Below the pieces are notes generated by a model. It was not told where the DNA came from. It was given only the letters and a program-made list of their open reading frames with translations, and searched no databases. The translations under genes were made by a program, and so were the position numbers. Below, in pieces: positions 32,806 to 41,571 of a stretch of 52,710 bases of DNA (position 1 is the first letter of the stretch; each line of letters opens with the position of its first letter). This DNA comes from Scatomorpha stercorigallinarum (GTDB taxonomy: Bacteria > Bacillota > Clostridia > Oscillospirales > Oscillospiraceae): contig CALXGN010000016.1 in the NCBI GenBank assembly GCA_944387865.1, positions 1 through 52,710 of the forward strand, written 5' to 3'.

Positions 32806-34047
32806 TCAGTCCGCGGCCGCGCTGTACTCCGCCGAGCGGCGGACGCCGGCCACAGTGGCCACGGCCATCACCAGCGCGAGCACCATGAAGGCGATCCAGG
32901 CCGGGGCGTAGGAGCCGCTGCCGTCGAACACCTTGGCCGCGACAACGGGGCCCACGGCCACGCCCACGCCGTAAAAGAGGCTCAAAAGGCCGTAGATGAC
33001 CGAGTAGTTGCGCCGGCCCACGACCAGCATCGTCAGATAGGGCGGCGTGACCGTGGTCATCGAGCACACGAGCCCGAAGAAGGCGCCAAAGGCGATGGCC
33101 AGGCCCGTGCCGCCGGCCTTGAGGCTGCAGCCGGCCGCCAGCAGGAAGAGCACCGTGCAGTAGGCAGTGCCGAATTTGACGCCCTTTTTGTCATACACGG
33201 CGCCCAGCACGACCTTGCCCACGATCTGGATGCCCATCACCAGCGTGAAGACGTTGGTGGAAAAGCCCTCGCTGTGGCCCAGCTCGTCCTGCATGTAGAT
33301 GCTGAAGTTGTTCTGCATCCCCATGTTGATGAAGCCGATGATGAACATGCTGGCGGCCAGCAGCCAGAACGAGCCAGTCTTGAGGAATTTGCCGGCGCTG
33401 ATGCCCGCGAGCGGCGCGGAGGCGGCCTTGTCGCCGCTCTTCACGCCCAGGGGCAGCAGGCCCTTTTCCTGCGGCGTCTCGCGCACGAGGAAGATGGAGG
33501 TCGGTATCAGTATCACGGCGGCGATGACGCCCAGCACGGTGTAGCCCATGCGCCAGCCGGCGGAGTCCACCACCGCCTGCGTCACCTGCACGAGCACCAT
33601 GCCGCCGGCCACGCTGCCGGTGAAGGCGATGCCCGTGGCGGTGCCCTTTTTCTCGCTGAACCAGTTGTTGATGAGCGCGCCGCAGGGTATCAGCGACACG
33701 CCGCTCATGCCCAGGCCGACGAGCAGCGAGACAAGGTAAAAGGCCGGCAGGCTGTGGCAGAAGCGGTAGAGGAAAAAGCCCGCGGCCGTCGCCACGGCGT
33801 AAATAGGCATGGCCACGCGCATGGTGGCCCGGGCCATCACCTTGCCCACCACCGCGCCGCCGATGAGCGCCGCGAGGGAGACGATGGTGCCGATGAGCTG
33901 TACGTCGCCGGCGTCCCAGCCGTACTCGGCCCTCAGCTCGACGGTGAAAACGTTGAAGCAGTTGATGACGATGCCGATGGAAGCGGCCATCATCAGGAAA
34001 CAGGCGATGACGATCACCCAGTGGTAAGTGAAGCGCTTTTCTTTCAT
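32806..34047 (-). CDS. MFS transporter, OFA (oxalate/formate) type, copy A
   Basis: The 413-residue, 12-helix transporter begins MKEKRFTYHWVIVIACFLMMAAS and has the GVSLIPCGALINNWFSEKKGTATGIAFTG loop of the OFA family in its first half. It probably carries a small carboxylate across the membrane. The paralogue at 34202 has the same start and layout, so the pair arose by tandem duplication. Both lie downstream of the oxoacid oxidoreductase genes in the same direction. Exchange of a 2-oxoacid, a fatty acid or formate is a reasonable guess. Confidence 0.85.
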   Translation of the reverse strand: MKEKRFTYHWVIVIACFLMMAASIGIVINCFNVFTVELRAEYGWDAGDVQLIGTIVSLAALIGGAVVGKVMARATMRVAMPIYAVATAAGFFLYRFCHSLPAFYLVSLLVGLGMSGVSLIPCGALINNWFSEKKGTATGIAFTGSVAGGMVLVQVTQAVVDSAGWRMGYTVLGVIAAVILIPTSIFLVRETPQEKGLLPLGVKSGDKAASAPLAGISAGKFLKTGSFWLLAASMFIIGFINMGMQNNFSIYMQDELGHSEGFSTNVFTLVMGIQIVGKVVLGAVYDKKGVKFGTAYCTVLFLLAAGCSLKAGGTGLAIAFGAFFGLVCSMTTVTPPYLTMLVVGRRNYSVIYGLLSLFYGVGVAVGPVVAAKVFDGSGSYAPAWIAFMVLALVMAVATVAGVRRSAEYSAAAD

Positions 34048-34201
34048 TTTTTACTCCCCTTGTTGTCCAGTTTAGTGGGCGTTTTGGGCCGCTCCCGGGC
34101 AGGGACGGCGCAGTGTGCGTTGGGTCCTGTGCTGCGGGGTGGTCAGCGCCGGACCGCTGTGCGGCCCGGCGCCGGGGTCTGGAAAGGAAATGAGCGTCGC
34201 T

Positions 34202-35446
34202 TTATTCGGTCATGGAGCGGTATTCGCGCGCCCTGCGGGTGGAGAGCACCGTGGTGAAGGCGGCGATGACCATCAGCACGGCGAAGGCGATCCATGCGCC
34301 GTTGAAGGAACCGGTGACGTCGAACACGCGGGCGGCCACCACGGCGCCCACGGCCACGCCGATGTTGAAGAACATGTTCACCACGCCGAAGATGCCGGCG
34401 TAGCTCTTGCGGCCGACGATGAGGGCCGTCAGGTAAGGCGGGGTGACGGTGGTCATGGAGCCCAGCAGGCCAAATATGACGCCGAAGCAGACGGCCATCA
34501 CAGCGTTGCCGCTGGCCACGGCGAAGGCCGTGGTGGCTATGACCAGCACGGCGTTGTAGACGGTGCCGGCCTTGATGCCCTTCTTGTCATATATGCGGCC
34601 GAGGATGAGCTTGCCCAGGATCTGCACGAGCATCACCAGGCTGTAGACCATGGAGGCGAAATCCTCGCTGTGGCCGTGCTCGTTCTGCAGGCAGATGGCG
34701 AAATTGCGCTGGATGCCCATGTTGGTGAAGCCGACGACGAACACCGTGAAAGCCAGCAGCCAGAACGTGCCGGTGCGGAAGAACCGCTTGGCGCTGATGC
34801 CGGTGACGACGGGGCAGGCGCCGCCGGCGGCGTTTTCGCTGCCCAGCGGGCAGAGGCCCTTTTCCTCCGGGCGGGCGCGCACGACGAACATGGAGATGGG
34901 CAGCATCAGCACGGCGCAGACGGCGGCGAGCACATAGTGCGTCACGCGCCAGTCATAGACCTTCATCAGGGCGGTGGCCACCTGCACGAACAGGATGCCG
35001 CCGACCACGCTGCCGGTGAAGGCGATGCCGCTCATGGTGCCCTTTTTCTCCATCGAGAACCAGTTGTTGACGAGGACGCCGGAGGGGATGGTGGAGATCT
35101 CCGCCATGCCCAGGCCGCAGACGAAGTTGCTGGCGCAGAGCGTGAGCATGGTGCTGGCCGCGCCGCGCAGCGCAAAGCCGCCGCACATGAGGATGGTGCC
35201 GACGGTCATCGTCTTCCTCATGCCGAACCTGGCCATCAGCTTGCCCACGAAAAGGCCCGCGACCATGTTGGCAAGGGTGCTGACGAGCGAGATGAGCTGC
35301 GCCTGCGTGGCTGTGATGCCCAGATCCTCGATCATGGCCGGGCTGATGATGGTGAAGGTGTTCACCGTGATGCCCACGGTGGCGGCCATCATGATGAAAC
35401 AGGCGATGATTATCACATAGTGGTAAGTGAAGCGCTTCTCTTTCAA
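34202..35446 (-). CDS. MFS transporter, OFA (oxalate/formate) type, copy B
   Basis: This 414-residue paralogue of the neighbour shares MKEKRFTYHYVIIIACFIMMAA and VLVNNWFSMEKKGTMSGIAFTGS. The copies have diverged clearly, which suggests different substrates or directions of transport. It starts 61 bases after the oxidoreductase gamma gene, with a GGAGAG site. A GC-rich hairpin at 35470-35491 in that gap may attenuate read-through. Positions 34048-34201 between the copies hold no gene. Confidence 0.85.
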   Translation of the reverse strand: MKEKRFTYHYVIIIACFIMMAATVGITVNTFTIISPAMIEDLGITATQAQLISLVSTLANMVAGLFVGKLMARFGMRKTMTVGTILMCGGFALRGAASTMLTLCASNFVCGLGMAEISTIPSGVLVNNWFSMEKKGTMSGIAFTGSVVGGILFVQVATALMKVYDWRVTHYVLAAVCAVLMLPISMFVVRARPEEKGLCPLGSENAAGGACPVVTGISAKRFFRTGTFWLLAFTVFVVGFTNMGIQRNFAICLQNEHGHSEDFASMVYSLVMLVQILGKLILGRIYDKKGIKAGTVYNAVLVIATTAFAVASGNAVMAVCFGVIFGLLGSMTTVTPPYLTALIVGRKSYAGIFGVVNMFFNIGVAVGAVVAARVFDVTGSFNGAWIAFAVLMVIAAFTTVLSTRRAREYRSMTE

Positions 35447-35507
35447 ATCTCTCCCTCTCTCTAGCCTGTGGGGCGGCCGAAGGGCCGCCCCGCTTTTTCT
35501 CTTTCCC

Positions 35508-36047
35508 TTATTTCTGTGCGGCGGCGATGCCCCGCTTGAGCGCTTCGGCGTTCATGGCGCGCACGGCGTCCGACTTCTTGGCGAACTTGAGGTCCAGGCT
35601 GCGCTGGAACTCCTCCGGCGTCACCAGGCCCGTGAGGGCGATGAGCGCGCCGATGACGATCACGTTGGCCACGCGCGGCGAGCCGACCTCCAGCGCCAGG
35701 GCGTCCGCCGGGATGCCGATGGCGGTGATGTCCGTGCGCTCGATGGGCACGGTGACGAGCGTGCTGTCATAGAGCAGGGTGCCGCCCGGCTCCAGCTCGC
35801 CGATGAACTTCTTATAGGCGGTGTTGTTCATGGCCACCAGCACGCCGCCGCTGCCCGCCATCGGGGAGACGATCTCCTCCGTGTCGATGACGACGGTGCA
35901 CTTGGCGCTGCCGCCGCGCTGCTCGGGGCCGTAGCTGGGCATATAGGCCGCGTGGCGGCCGCTCTCCACGGCGCTCTGGGCGAGCATGATGCCCATGCTC
36001 ATGACGCCCTGGCCGCCGGAGCCGGTGAATATGATAGCGTTTTTCAT
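35508..36047 (-). CDS. 2-oxoacid:ferredoxin oxidoreductase, gamma subunit
   Basis: The 179-residue subunit begins MKNAIIFTGSGGQGVMSMG, with the Gly-rich loop of the gamma (catalytic linker) domain, and has YGPEQRGGSAKCTV, another family block. With the alpha, beta and delta subunits encoded just upstream it forms a KorABCD/VorABCD-type enzyme that converts a 2-oxoacid and CoA to acyl-CoA, CO2 and reduced ferredoxin. The ATG at 36047 is preferred to the TTG farther upstream. Confidence 0.9.
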   Translation of the reverse strand: MKNAIIFTGSGGQGVMSMGIMLAQSAVESGRHAAYMPSYGPEQRGGSAKCTVVIDTEEIVSPMAGSGGVLVAMNNTAYKKFIGELEPGGTLLYDSTLVTVPIERTDITAIGIPADALALEVGSPRVANVIVIGALIALTGLVTPEEFQRSLDLKFAKKSDAVRAMNAEALKRGIAAAQK

Positions 36048-36054
36048 ACTGGGC

Positions 36055-36801
36055 TCACACTCCCTTCTCAACGTCGCGGAACACGCCGAGCGGGAAGGCC
36101 GGGATCGTGTTCTCCTCCATGAACTTGAGCGTGTCGAGCGGCGCCATGCCCCAGTTGGTGGGGCAGTTGGTGAGCAGCTCGACGAAGCTGAACGCCTTGC
36201 CCTCCAGCTGGTAGCGGAAGGCCGTCATGATGCTCTCCTTGGCCTTGCGGATGTTGGCCGGGGTGTTGAGCGCGCAGCGGGCGATGTAGCTGGGGGCCTT
36301 GAGCGTGCTCAGTATCTCGCACATATTGGTGGGGTAGCCGTCCACCAGGGCGTCGCGCCCTTTGGGCGTGGTGGTGGACTTCTGGCCCACGAGGGTGGTG
36401 GGGGCCATCTGGCCGCCGGTCATGCCGTAGGTGGAGTTGTTGGCGAAGATGACGGAGAAGTGCTCGCCGCGGTTGGCCGCGCACATGATCTCCGCCAGGC
36501 CGATGCTGGCCAGGTCGCCGTCGCCCTGATAGGTGAACACGAAGGTCTCCGGCTGGGTGCGCTTGAGGCCGGTGGCCACGGCGGGAGCGCGGCCGTGCGC
36601 GCAGCTCACCATGTCCATGTTCCAGAAGCGCAGGCCCATGGTTGAGCAGCCGACGGACATGACGACGACGGTCTTGTTTTTCAGTCCCAGCTCGTCGATG
36701 CACTGGCCGACCAGCTTGTTGGCCATGGAGTGCAGGCAGCCGGGGCAGAAGGTGTTGGGGATCGGTTTGAGGCACGAGGGCCTGAGGATCTCCTTGCTCA
36801 T
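36055..36801 (-). CDS. 2-oxoacid:ferredoxin oxidoreductase, beta subunit
   Basis: This 248-residue thiamine-diphosphate-binding subunit has an FCPGCLH motif near the start and the TPP/Mg motif GDGDLASIGLAE with the downstream NNSTYGMTGGQ. These are typical of Kor/Vor beta subunits rather than of fused pyruvate oxidoreductases. It overlaps the alpha gene stop by four bases. The substrate could be 2-oxoglutarate, a branched-chain 2-oxoacid or a related compound. Confidence 0.92.
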   Translation of the reverse strand: MSKEILRPSCLKPIPNTFCPGCLHSMANKLVGQCIDELGLKNKTVVVMSVGCSTMGLRFWNMDMVSCAHGRAPAVATGLKRTQPETFVFTYQGDGDLASIGLAEIMCAANRGEHFSVIFANNSTYGMTGGQMAPTTLVGQKSTTTPKGRDALVDGYPTNMCEILSTLKAPSYIARCALNTPANIRKAKESIMTAFRYQLEGKAFSFVELLTNCPTNWGMAPLDTLKFMEENTIPAFPLGVFRDVEKGV

Positions 36802-37865
36802 TTGTTCAGACCTCCTATCAGCGCCTTGATGGCGGCGGTCGTCTCCTCGTTCTTGAGGGTGATGCCGCCGGAGCGGCCGAATTGCAGTATGGGAGCGCGC
36901 TCCATGACCTGGAGGGCGATGTCCTCCATCATCTGGCAGGGGATGGCCATCTCCACGTCGATGATGGCCTTCACGCGGCTGTAGTCAAGGTCGTGCAGCA
37001 CTTTCTTGGGGAAGGGGTAGAGCGTGATGGGGCGGATGAGGCCGATCTTCAGCCCCTCTTTCCGCAGCTCGTTGATGGCGTATTTGCAGATGCGGGCGCT
37101 GGTGCCGTAGGCCACGCAGACATACTCCGCGTCGTCGAGCATATACTCTTCCCACTTTACGTCGTTCGCAGCCCAGCCCTTCTGGAGCATGGCTGCGCGC
37201 TTGTTCAGCATTTCCACAACCGGCTCGTCGGCTATGGAGGAGATGAGGCGCGGCTCGCGCGCTTCGTCCGTGAAATTGCCGAGGGCCCAGTCCGGGCGGC
37301 GGGGCAGCTCCTTCATCGGCGGCAGCTCCACTTCCTCCATCACGGAGCCCAGGCAGCCGTCCATCAGGATGAACACGGGGTTGCGGTCGCGCTCGGCGAG
37401 CTCGAAGCTGTCATACACCAGGTCTACGGCCTCCTGCACGGTGTGCGGGGCCTCCACGATCAGGCGGAAGCCGCCGTGGCCGAGGGCCTTGGTGGCCTGC
37501 AGGTAGTCCTGCTGGGCGGGCTGGATGCTGCCCAGGCCGGGGCCGCCGCGGCTGACGTTGACGATGACCGCCGGCAGCATGGCGCCGGAGAGGTAGCTGA
37601 TGCCCTCCGCCTTGAGGCTGATGCCCGGGCCGGAGGAGCCGGTCATGGCCCTCACGCCGCTGGTGGCGGCACCGTAGACCATGTTTATCGAGGCGACCTC
37701 GCTCTCGCCCTGGATGAACACTCCGCCGACCTCCGGCAGGCGGGAGGAGAGGTACTCCGGTATCTCGCTCTGCGGGGTGATGGGATAGCCGGCGAAGAAG
37801 CGGCAGCCGCCGCGCACAGCGGCCTCGGCCACGGCCTCGTTGCCCTTCATCAGTATCTTAGCCAT
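36798..37865 (-). CDS. 2-oxoacid:ferredoxin oxidoreductase, alpha subunit
   Basis: The 355-residue subunit starts MAKILMKGNEAVAEAAVRGGC and includes YPITPQSEIPEYL, the substrate/CoA-side signature. It is encoded between the ferredoxin-like delta gene, which it overlaps by eight bases, and the beta gene, the usual delta-alpha-beta-gamma order of four-subunit enzymes. It retains the GSSGPGISLKAEG block. Confidence 0.93.
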   Translation of the reverse strand: MAKILMKGNEAVAEAAVRGGCRFFAGYPITPQSEIPEYLSSRLPEVGGVFIQGESEVASINMVYGAATSGVRAMTGSSGPGISLKAEGISYLSGAMLPAVIVNVSRGGPGLGSIQPAQQDYLQATKALGHGGFRLIVEAPHTVQEAVDLVYDSFELAERDRNPVFILMDGCLGSVMEEVELPPMKELPRRPDWALGNFTDEAREPRLISSIADEPVVEMLNKRAAMLQKGWAANDVKWEEYMLDDAEYVCVAYGTSARICKYAINELRKEGLKIGLIRPITLYPFPKKVLHDLDYSRVKAIIDVEMAIPCQMMEDIALQVMERAPILQFGRSGGITLKNEETTAAIKALIGGLNK

Positions 37866-38070
37866 TGTTGTCCTCCTCTCTCAGCTCCAGCGCCGCGTCG
37901 GGACAGACGGTGGCGCAGATGCCGCAGGCTATGCACTTCTCCTCGTCCACGACGGGGTAAAACACGCCCAGCACGTTGCGCTCCTTGCCGAAGCTCAGGG
38001 CCTTTTTCGGGCAGTAGTGCACGCAGTAGCCGCAGCTTTTGCAGTACTGGCTGAGAACCTTTACTCTCAT
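37858..38070 (-). CDS. 2-oxoacid:ferredoxin oxidoreductase, delta (2x4Fe-4S) subunit
   Basis: This 70-residue ferredoxin-type protein has two C-x2-C-x2-C-x3-C-P motifs (CKSCGYCVHYCP and CIACGICATVCP) that bind two 4Fe-4S clusters. It passes electrons from the TPP centre to free ferredoxin. It opens the oxidoreductase block of four overlapping or adjacent genes. Confidence 0.93.
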   Translation of the reverse strand: MRVKVLSQYCKSCGYCVHYCPKKALSFGKERNVLGVFYPVVDEEKCIACGICATVCPDAALELREEDNNG

Positions 38071-38085
38071 TGCCTTTCCTCCTCC

Positions 38086-39396
38086 TTAGATCAACATACC
38101 GGCCTGCTTGGCTTCGTAGGTCAGTTTATCGCGGAAATCCGGGTGCGCGATGGCGATCAGGCGCTTTGCGCGCACGTCGAGCGGCTCGTTGCGCAGGTCC
38201 GCCACGCCGTATTCGGTGACGATGTACTGCACGTCCGCCCGGGGGGTGGTGACGACGCTGCCCAGCGGCAGCACGGCGGAGATCTTGCTCTTTACCTCGC
38301 CGGACTTGGTGGTGAGCGTGCTGGGCAGGGCGAGGAAGCTCATGCCGCCGCGGCTCCAGTTGGCCCCGCGCACGAAGTCGGCCTGGCCGCCGGTGCCGGA
38401 GAACTGGCGAGGGCCGATGCTCTCGGCGCAGACCTGACCCATCAGGTCCACCTGCATGGCGCCGTTGATGGAGATCATGTTGTCGTTCTGGGCGATCACG
38501 CGCGGGTCGTTGACGAACTCAAAGGGGCGCGCCTCGATATCCGGGTTGTGATCCATGAAATCGTACATCTCCTGCGAGCCGAGGGAGAAGCCCAGCACGG
38601 TCTTGCCCGGCAGCAGGGTCTTTTTCGAGTTGTTGGCCGCGCCGCACTTGAGCAGGTCCACCAGGGCGTTGACGAACATCTCCGTATGTATGCCGAGGTC
38701 ACGTTTCTCCTTGAGGAAGCCGCCGATGGCGCTGGCCACGCCGCCGATGCCGAGCTGGATGGTGGCGCCGTCCGGCACGCGCTCCACGATGTGGCCGGCG
38801 ATCTTCACCTCGGCCTCGCTGGGCTCCGCGCTGGGCAGGACGGGCAGATCCTCCTCCGCCTCCACCAGCCAGGTGACGCGCTCGGCGGGTATCACGGCCC
38901 CCTGGCCGTGGACATAGGGCATCTTCCGGTTGACCTGCACGATGACGGTGTCGTAATAGTCGAGCATGTCCCCGCCCATGGGCGAGGGGCCGAGGGAGAT
39001 GAGCCCGTTTTCGTCCGGCTCCGTGCCGGCCATCAGCAGCACGTTGCCGCGGTGCGTCCGGCAGCGGTCGCGCGTGGTCTGCGAGAGGTGTACCGGCTGA
39101 TAAGGGAAATTGGAGCCGTACGCCACAAACGCCCTCTCGATGGGGCCGAAAAAGAAGCTCTTGACGTTGAGGTGGCCGTTGAAGGGGGGCATGCCCATCT
39201 TATAGGGCTTGAAGCCCGCGCCGTAGTAGAACTCGACATCCTCCAGGTGGCCCAGCGAGTAGTCCGCCAGGGCGTCCAGCAGCTTATAGGGCACGCCGGT
39301 GGCGATGCCGGCGGCCAGGGTGTCGCCGCTTTTTATCTTCCGCACCGCCTCGTCCATGCTGACGAGTTTCGACGCGTACTTTTCTCTCCAGTCCAT
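38086..39396 (-). CDS. Acetyl-CoA hydrolase/CoA-transferase family protein
   Basis: The 436-residue protein resembles 4-hydroxybutyrate/butyryl-CoA:acetate CoA-transferases. It opens MDWREKYASKLVSMDEAV, has QLGIGGVASAIGGFL in the middle, and SGTGGQADFVRGANWSRGG followed by VVTTPRADVQYIVTEYGVADL near the end. The catalytic Glu is probably in the MFVNALVDLLK-preceding HTEM block. It would move CoA from the acyl-CoA made by the adjacent oxidoreductase to acetate or a similar acid, allowing ATP formation or acid release. Confidence 0.88.
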   Translation of the reverse strand: MDWREKYASKLVSMDEAVRKIKSGDTLAAGIATGVPYKLLDALADYSLGHLEDVEFYYGAGFKPYKMGMPPFNGHLNVKSFFFGPIERAFVAYGSNFPYQPVHLSQTTRDRCRTHRGNVLLMAGTEPDENGLISLGPSPMGGDMLDYYDTVIVQVNRKMPYVHGQGAVIPAERVTWLVEAEEDLPVLPSAEPSEAEVKIAGHIVERVPDGATIQLGIGGVASAIGGFLKEKRDLGIHTEMFVNALVDLLKCGAANNSKKTLLPGKTVLGFSLGSQEMYDFMDHNPDIEARPFEFVNDPRVIAQNDNMISINGAMQVDLMGQVCAESIGPRQFSGTGGQADFVRGANWSRGGMSFLALPSTLTTKSGEVKSKISAVLPLGSVVTTPRADVQYIVTEYGVADLRNEPLDVRAKRLIAIAHPDFRDKLTYEAKQAGMLI

Positions 39397-39399
39397 CGG

Positions 39400-40359
39400 T
39401 CAGTCCTCGTACTGCTTGTCGTAGTTGGCCTGCATGCAGAGCACCTGCTTGGTGATGAAGTCGCAGGCGGGGGTGGGGATGCCGAGCTGCTTGCCATACT
39501 CGGCGACGGCGCCGTTGAGCGTCATGATCTCCGTCTGGCGCTTGAACATCAGCATGTCCTGGGCCATGGAGGGGTAATAATCGACGATGCCGCTGCCGCC
39601 GGACTGCTTGACGCCCATCATGAAGGCCTTGGGGTCCATCGGGCAGCCCTTGGCCGTGGCCACGGCGCAGCACTCGCTGACGACCTGGATGACCATCGCA
39701 AGCCCGTTGGGGTCGGCCAGCAGGTCCTTGACCTTCAGGCGGGTGAGGGCGCAGAGCGGGTTGAACGTGGAGTTGACGACGATCTTGGTCCACAGGGCGG
39801 GGCGCACGTCCTCCCAGAACTTGGCCGGGCAGCCGCCGTCGATGAAGCACTTCTCCAGGTGCTTGCCGGCTGCTTCCGTGAGGGGGTTGTTCTCCATGGC
39901 GCCGAAGTTCATCTGTATCTCGCCCGCGCCGGGGGAGGAGATGCACTTGCCGGGGCCGTCCAGGGCAGTGCCCAGCACGCCGGAGCCGTAAATGACGCGG
40001 CCGGGGCCGACGACGGCGGCCAGCTTGTCCTCGTTGCCGAGGCCGTTGAGCAGGCTGACGAGCACGGTATTTTCGCCTATGCAGGGCTTCGCCGTCTCGA
40101 TGGCGCTCTCCAGCTGGGTGGCCTTGGTCATGAAGATGACGATGTCCATCTTGCCGATGCTGTCGGCGTTGTAGGCCGTCTTGAAGCCCGTGACCTGGTA
40201 TTCCTGGTCGGGATAGATGACGAAGGTGAGGCCGTCGCGGGCGATCTTGTCCATGTGCTCCTTGTAGGGATCGACGAGCGTCAGCTCGGCGCCGCCGCGC
40301 CTCAGGTAGCCGGCGAACACGCTGCCCGCCGCGCCGGAGCCTATCATTGCTATCTTCAT
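39400..40359 (-). CDS. Ketopantoate-reductase-like (PanE/ApbA family) dehydrogenase
   Basis: The 319-residue protein has the Rossmann start MKIAMIGSGAAGSVFAGYL, a central LWTKIVVNSTFNPLCAL with the family catalytic Lys-Asn, and a C-terminal substrate domain. PanE reduces 2-oxopantoate, but relatives act on other 2-oxoacids. In an oxoacid oxidoreductase operon it may interconvert a 2-hydroxyacid and the 2-oxoacid substrate. The ATG at 40359 follows GGAGGAAGAG; the frame upstream to 40446 looks non-coding. It is the first gene of this operon. Confidence 0.84.
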   Translation of the reverse strand: MKIAMIGSGAAGSVFAGYLRRGGAELTLVDPYKEHMDKIARDGLTFVIYPDQEYQVTGFKTAYNADSIGKMDIVIFMTKATQLESAIETAKPCIGENTVLVSLLNGLGNEDKLAAVVGPGRVIYGSGVLGTALDGPGKCISSPGAGEIQMNFGAMENNPLTEAAGKHLEKCFIDGGCPAKFWEDVRPALWTKIVVNSTFNPLCALTRLKVKDLLADPNGLAMVIQVVSECCAVATAKGCPMDPKAFMMGVKQSGGSGIVDYYPSMAQDMLMFKRQTEIMTLNGAVAEYGKQLGIPTPACDFITKQVLCMQANYDKQYED

Positions 40360-40540
40360 GTCTCTTCCTCCATTTTGTGATTTTGGGGCGGTCCCCCGCG
40401 CCCGATACTGTGTAAAACTTAGCACAACACTGGTGAAACAGTCCAATTCAGCAAGACTTTGCGGGGCACGCGCTGTGAAAATACACCAAGTGATAAGATT
40501 GCGGCGCTTTTGCGGCGGAATCTTACCCGCCGCGAAAGGA

Positions 40541-40554
40541 TTTGAGCGCTCAAA
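40541..40554. promoter_or_regulatory. Palindromic operator, left copy
   Basis: TTTGAGCGCTCAAA is a perfect 14-bp palindrome between the GntR gene and the oxidoreductase operon. An almost identical site occurs at 41480-41493 before the GntR gene. It lies about 180 bases before the first operon gene. I find no clear -35/-10 pair here, and positions 40360-40540 show nothing else. Confidence 0.7.
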
Positions 40555-40568
40555 CCGTCAAAGCGCGC

Positions 40569-40608
40569 AAAAAAAGCGGCATCCCCGTGTGCATTTCGGG
40601 GATGTCGC
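40569..40608 (-). terminator. Terminator of the GntR gene
   Basis: GCGGCATCCCCG (40576-40587) and CGGGGATGTCGC (40597-40608) pair at 11 of 12 positions. On the minus strand the stem is followed by seven T. It starts 29 bases after the stop at 40637. Confidence 0.88.
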
Positions 40609-40636
40609 CAAAAATATGTACCGGTTTTAGGACGTT

Positions 40637-41410
40637 TTAACGGGCGGCCCTGCCGGAGAGGCGGCTGCGGTTCTGCAGGCAGGAGCTGGCGCAGAAGTCG
40701 ATGTGCTTGTCCATAGCCTTACGCGCCAGCTCGGGGAAGCCGAACTTGACGGCGCGGTAGATGGCCATGTGCTGGCTGCCAAGCAGCAGCAGGTTGTCCG
40801 GCTCGCGTTCGTTGACCAGGAACTGGTTGGTGCGGATGGAGAGGTACTCCACCGTCTTGCCGATGGCCTCGTACATGCTCAGCAGGTAGTCGTTGCGCGT
40901 GGAGCGCACGAGCAGGCCGTGGAAATCCATGTCCAGGCGGGCGGTGATGCCGATGTCCGGGTGCGGGTTCTCCGGGACGCTGACAAAGTCGCGCAGCGCG
41001 CGCTGGAAGCCCTCCGCCAGCCGGCCGAGCTCATTGAGGTCCACGCGCCAGTTCTTCTCCGCGCAGATGGCGGCCGCCATGCCCTCCACGCTCTTGCGGG
41101 CCACGAAGAGGTCGGCGATGGAGCTGTCGTCGATGTCGAAGACGTAATAGTTGAAGTATTTCCCGTCGCCCTTCTGCTCGGCGCGCACCAGGCCGCGGGT
41201 GCAGAGCTGGTCGATGGCCTCGCGCACGGGCGTGGCGCTCACCTCCAGCTCGCCGGCCAGCTTGGCCACGTTCAGCCGCGCGCCGGGCCGCAGCTCGGAG
41301 CTGAGGATGGCGCCCTCGAGGATGGTAAAGACGATGCTGCTGAGCTTTTCAAAGGGGTTCCTTTCCAGCGCGCTGCGCACGGCCTCGGAACAGATGCTCC
41401 TGTCCTGCAT
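40637..41410 (-). CDS. GntR-family regulator (FadR/FCD type)
   Basis: The 257-residue protein has a winged helix-turn-helix at about residues 22-88 (RPGARLNVAKLAGELEVSATPVREAI). An all-helical FCD ligand domain follows, whose His/Asp residues (DFHGLLV, SQHMAIYRAV, MDKHIDF) commonly bind a metal and a carboxylate effector. Its gene lies between the oxidoreductase operon and the serine dehydratase genes, and matching palindromes flank it, so it probably represses itself and one or both neighbours in response to an organic acid. Confidence 0.9.
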   Translation of the reverse strand: MQDRSICSEAVRSALERNPFEKLSSIVFTILEGAILSSELRPGARLNVAKLAGELEVSATPVREAIDQLCTRGLVRAEQKGDGKYFNYYVFDIDDSSIADLFVARKSVEGMAAAICAEKNWRVDLNELGRLAEGFQRALRDFVSVPENPHPDIGITARLDMDFHGLLVRSTRNDYLLSMYEAIGKTVEYLSIRTNQFLVNEREPDNLLLLGSQHMAIYRAVKFGFPELARKAMDKHIDFCASSCLQNRSRLSGRAAR

Positions 41411-41454
41411 GCGGCCTGACCTCCCTGTAGACAGTAGTCAACAGATTATAACAC

Positions 41455-41493
41455 GTTCCCCGGGGAAAGACAATCGCTCTTTGAGCGTTCAAA
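41455..41493 (-). promoter_or_regulatory. GntR promoter with overlapping palindromic operator
   Basis: A TATAAT box (41460-41455, minus strand) lies 45 bases before the GntR start. The -35 region about 17-20 bases upstream is covered by the palindrome TTTGAGCGTTCAAA (41480-41493), which differs from the 40541 site at one base. This position fits autorepression. Confidence 0.7.
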
Positions 41494-41507
41494 AGCGGAA
41501 ATAACTC

Positions 41508-41537
41508 TCGACAGGGCGGGCGCGTTTCTGGTATGCT
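41508..41537 (+). promoter_or_regulatory. Promoter of the serine dehydratase genes
   Basis: TCGACA (41508-41513), an 18-base spacer ending in TGG, and TATGCT (41532-41537) precede the sdaAB start by 34 bases. The GntR-type palindrome ends 14 bases upstream of the -35 box. Confidence 0.65.
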
Positions 41538-41571
41538 GTAGCTGGGCGCAGCTGCGCCACGGGAGGGGCTA

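Noticed and set aside
37840..40380. An 846-codon plus-strand open frame opposite the ferredoxin, CoA-transferase and PanE-like genes
   Set aside because: It is a shadow of well-conserved minus-strand genes, with repetitive His/Val/Ala/Gly composition and no domain.
40360..40636. A riboswitch or T-box before the oxidoreductase operon
   Set aside because: Apart from the palindrome and the GntR terminator I find no conserved riboswitch core or antiterminator pair.
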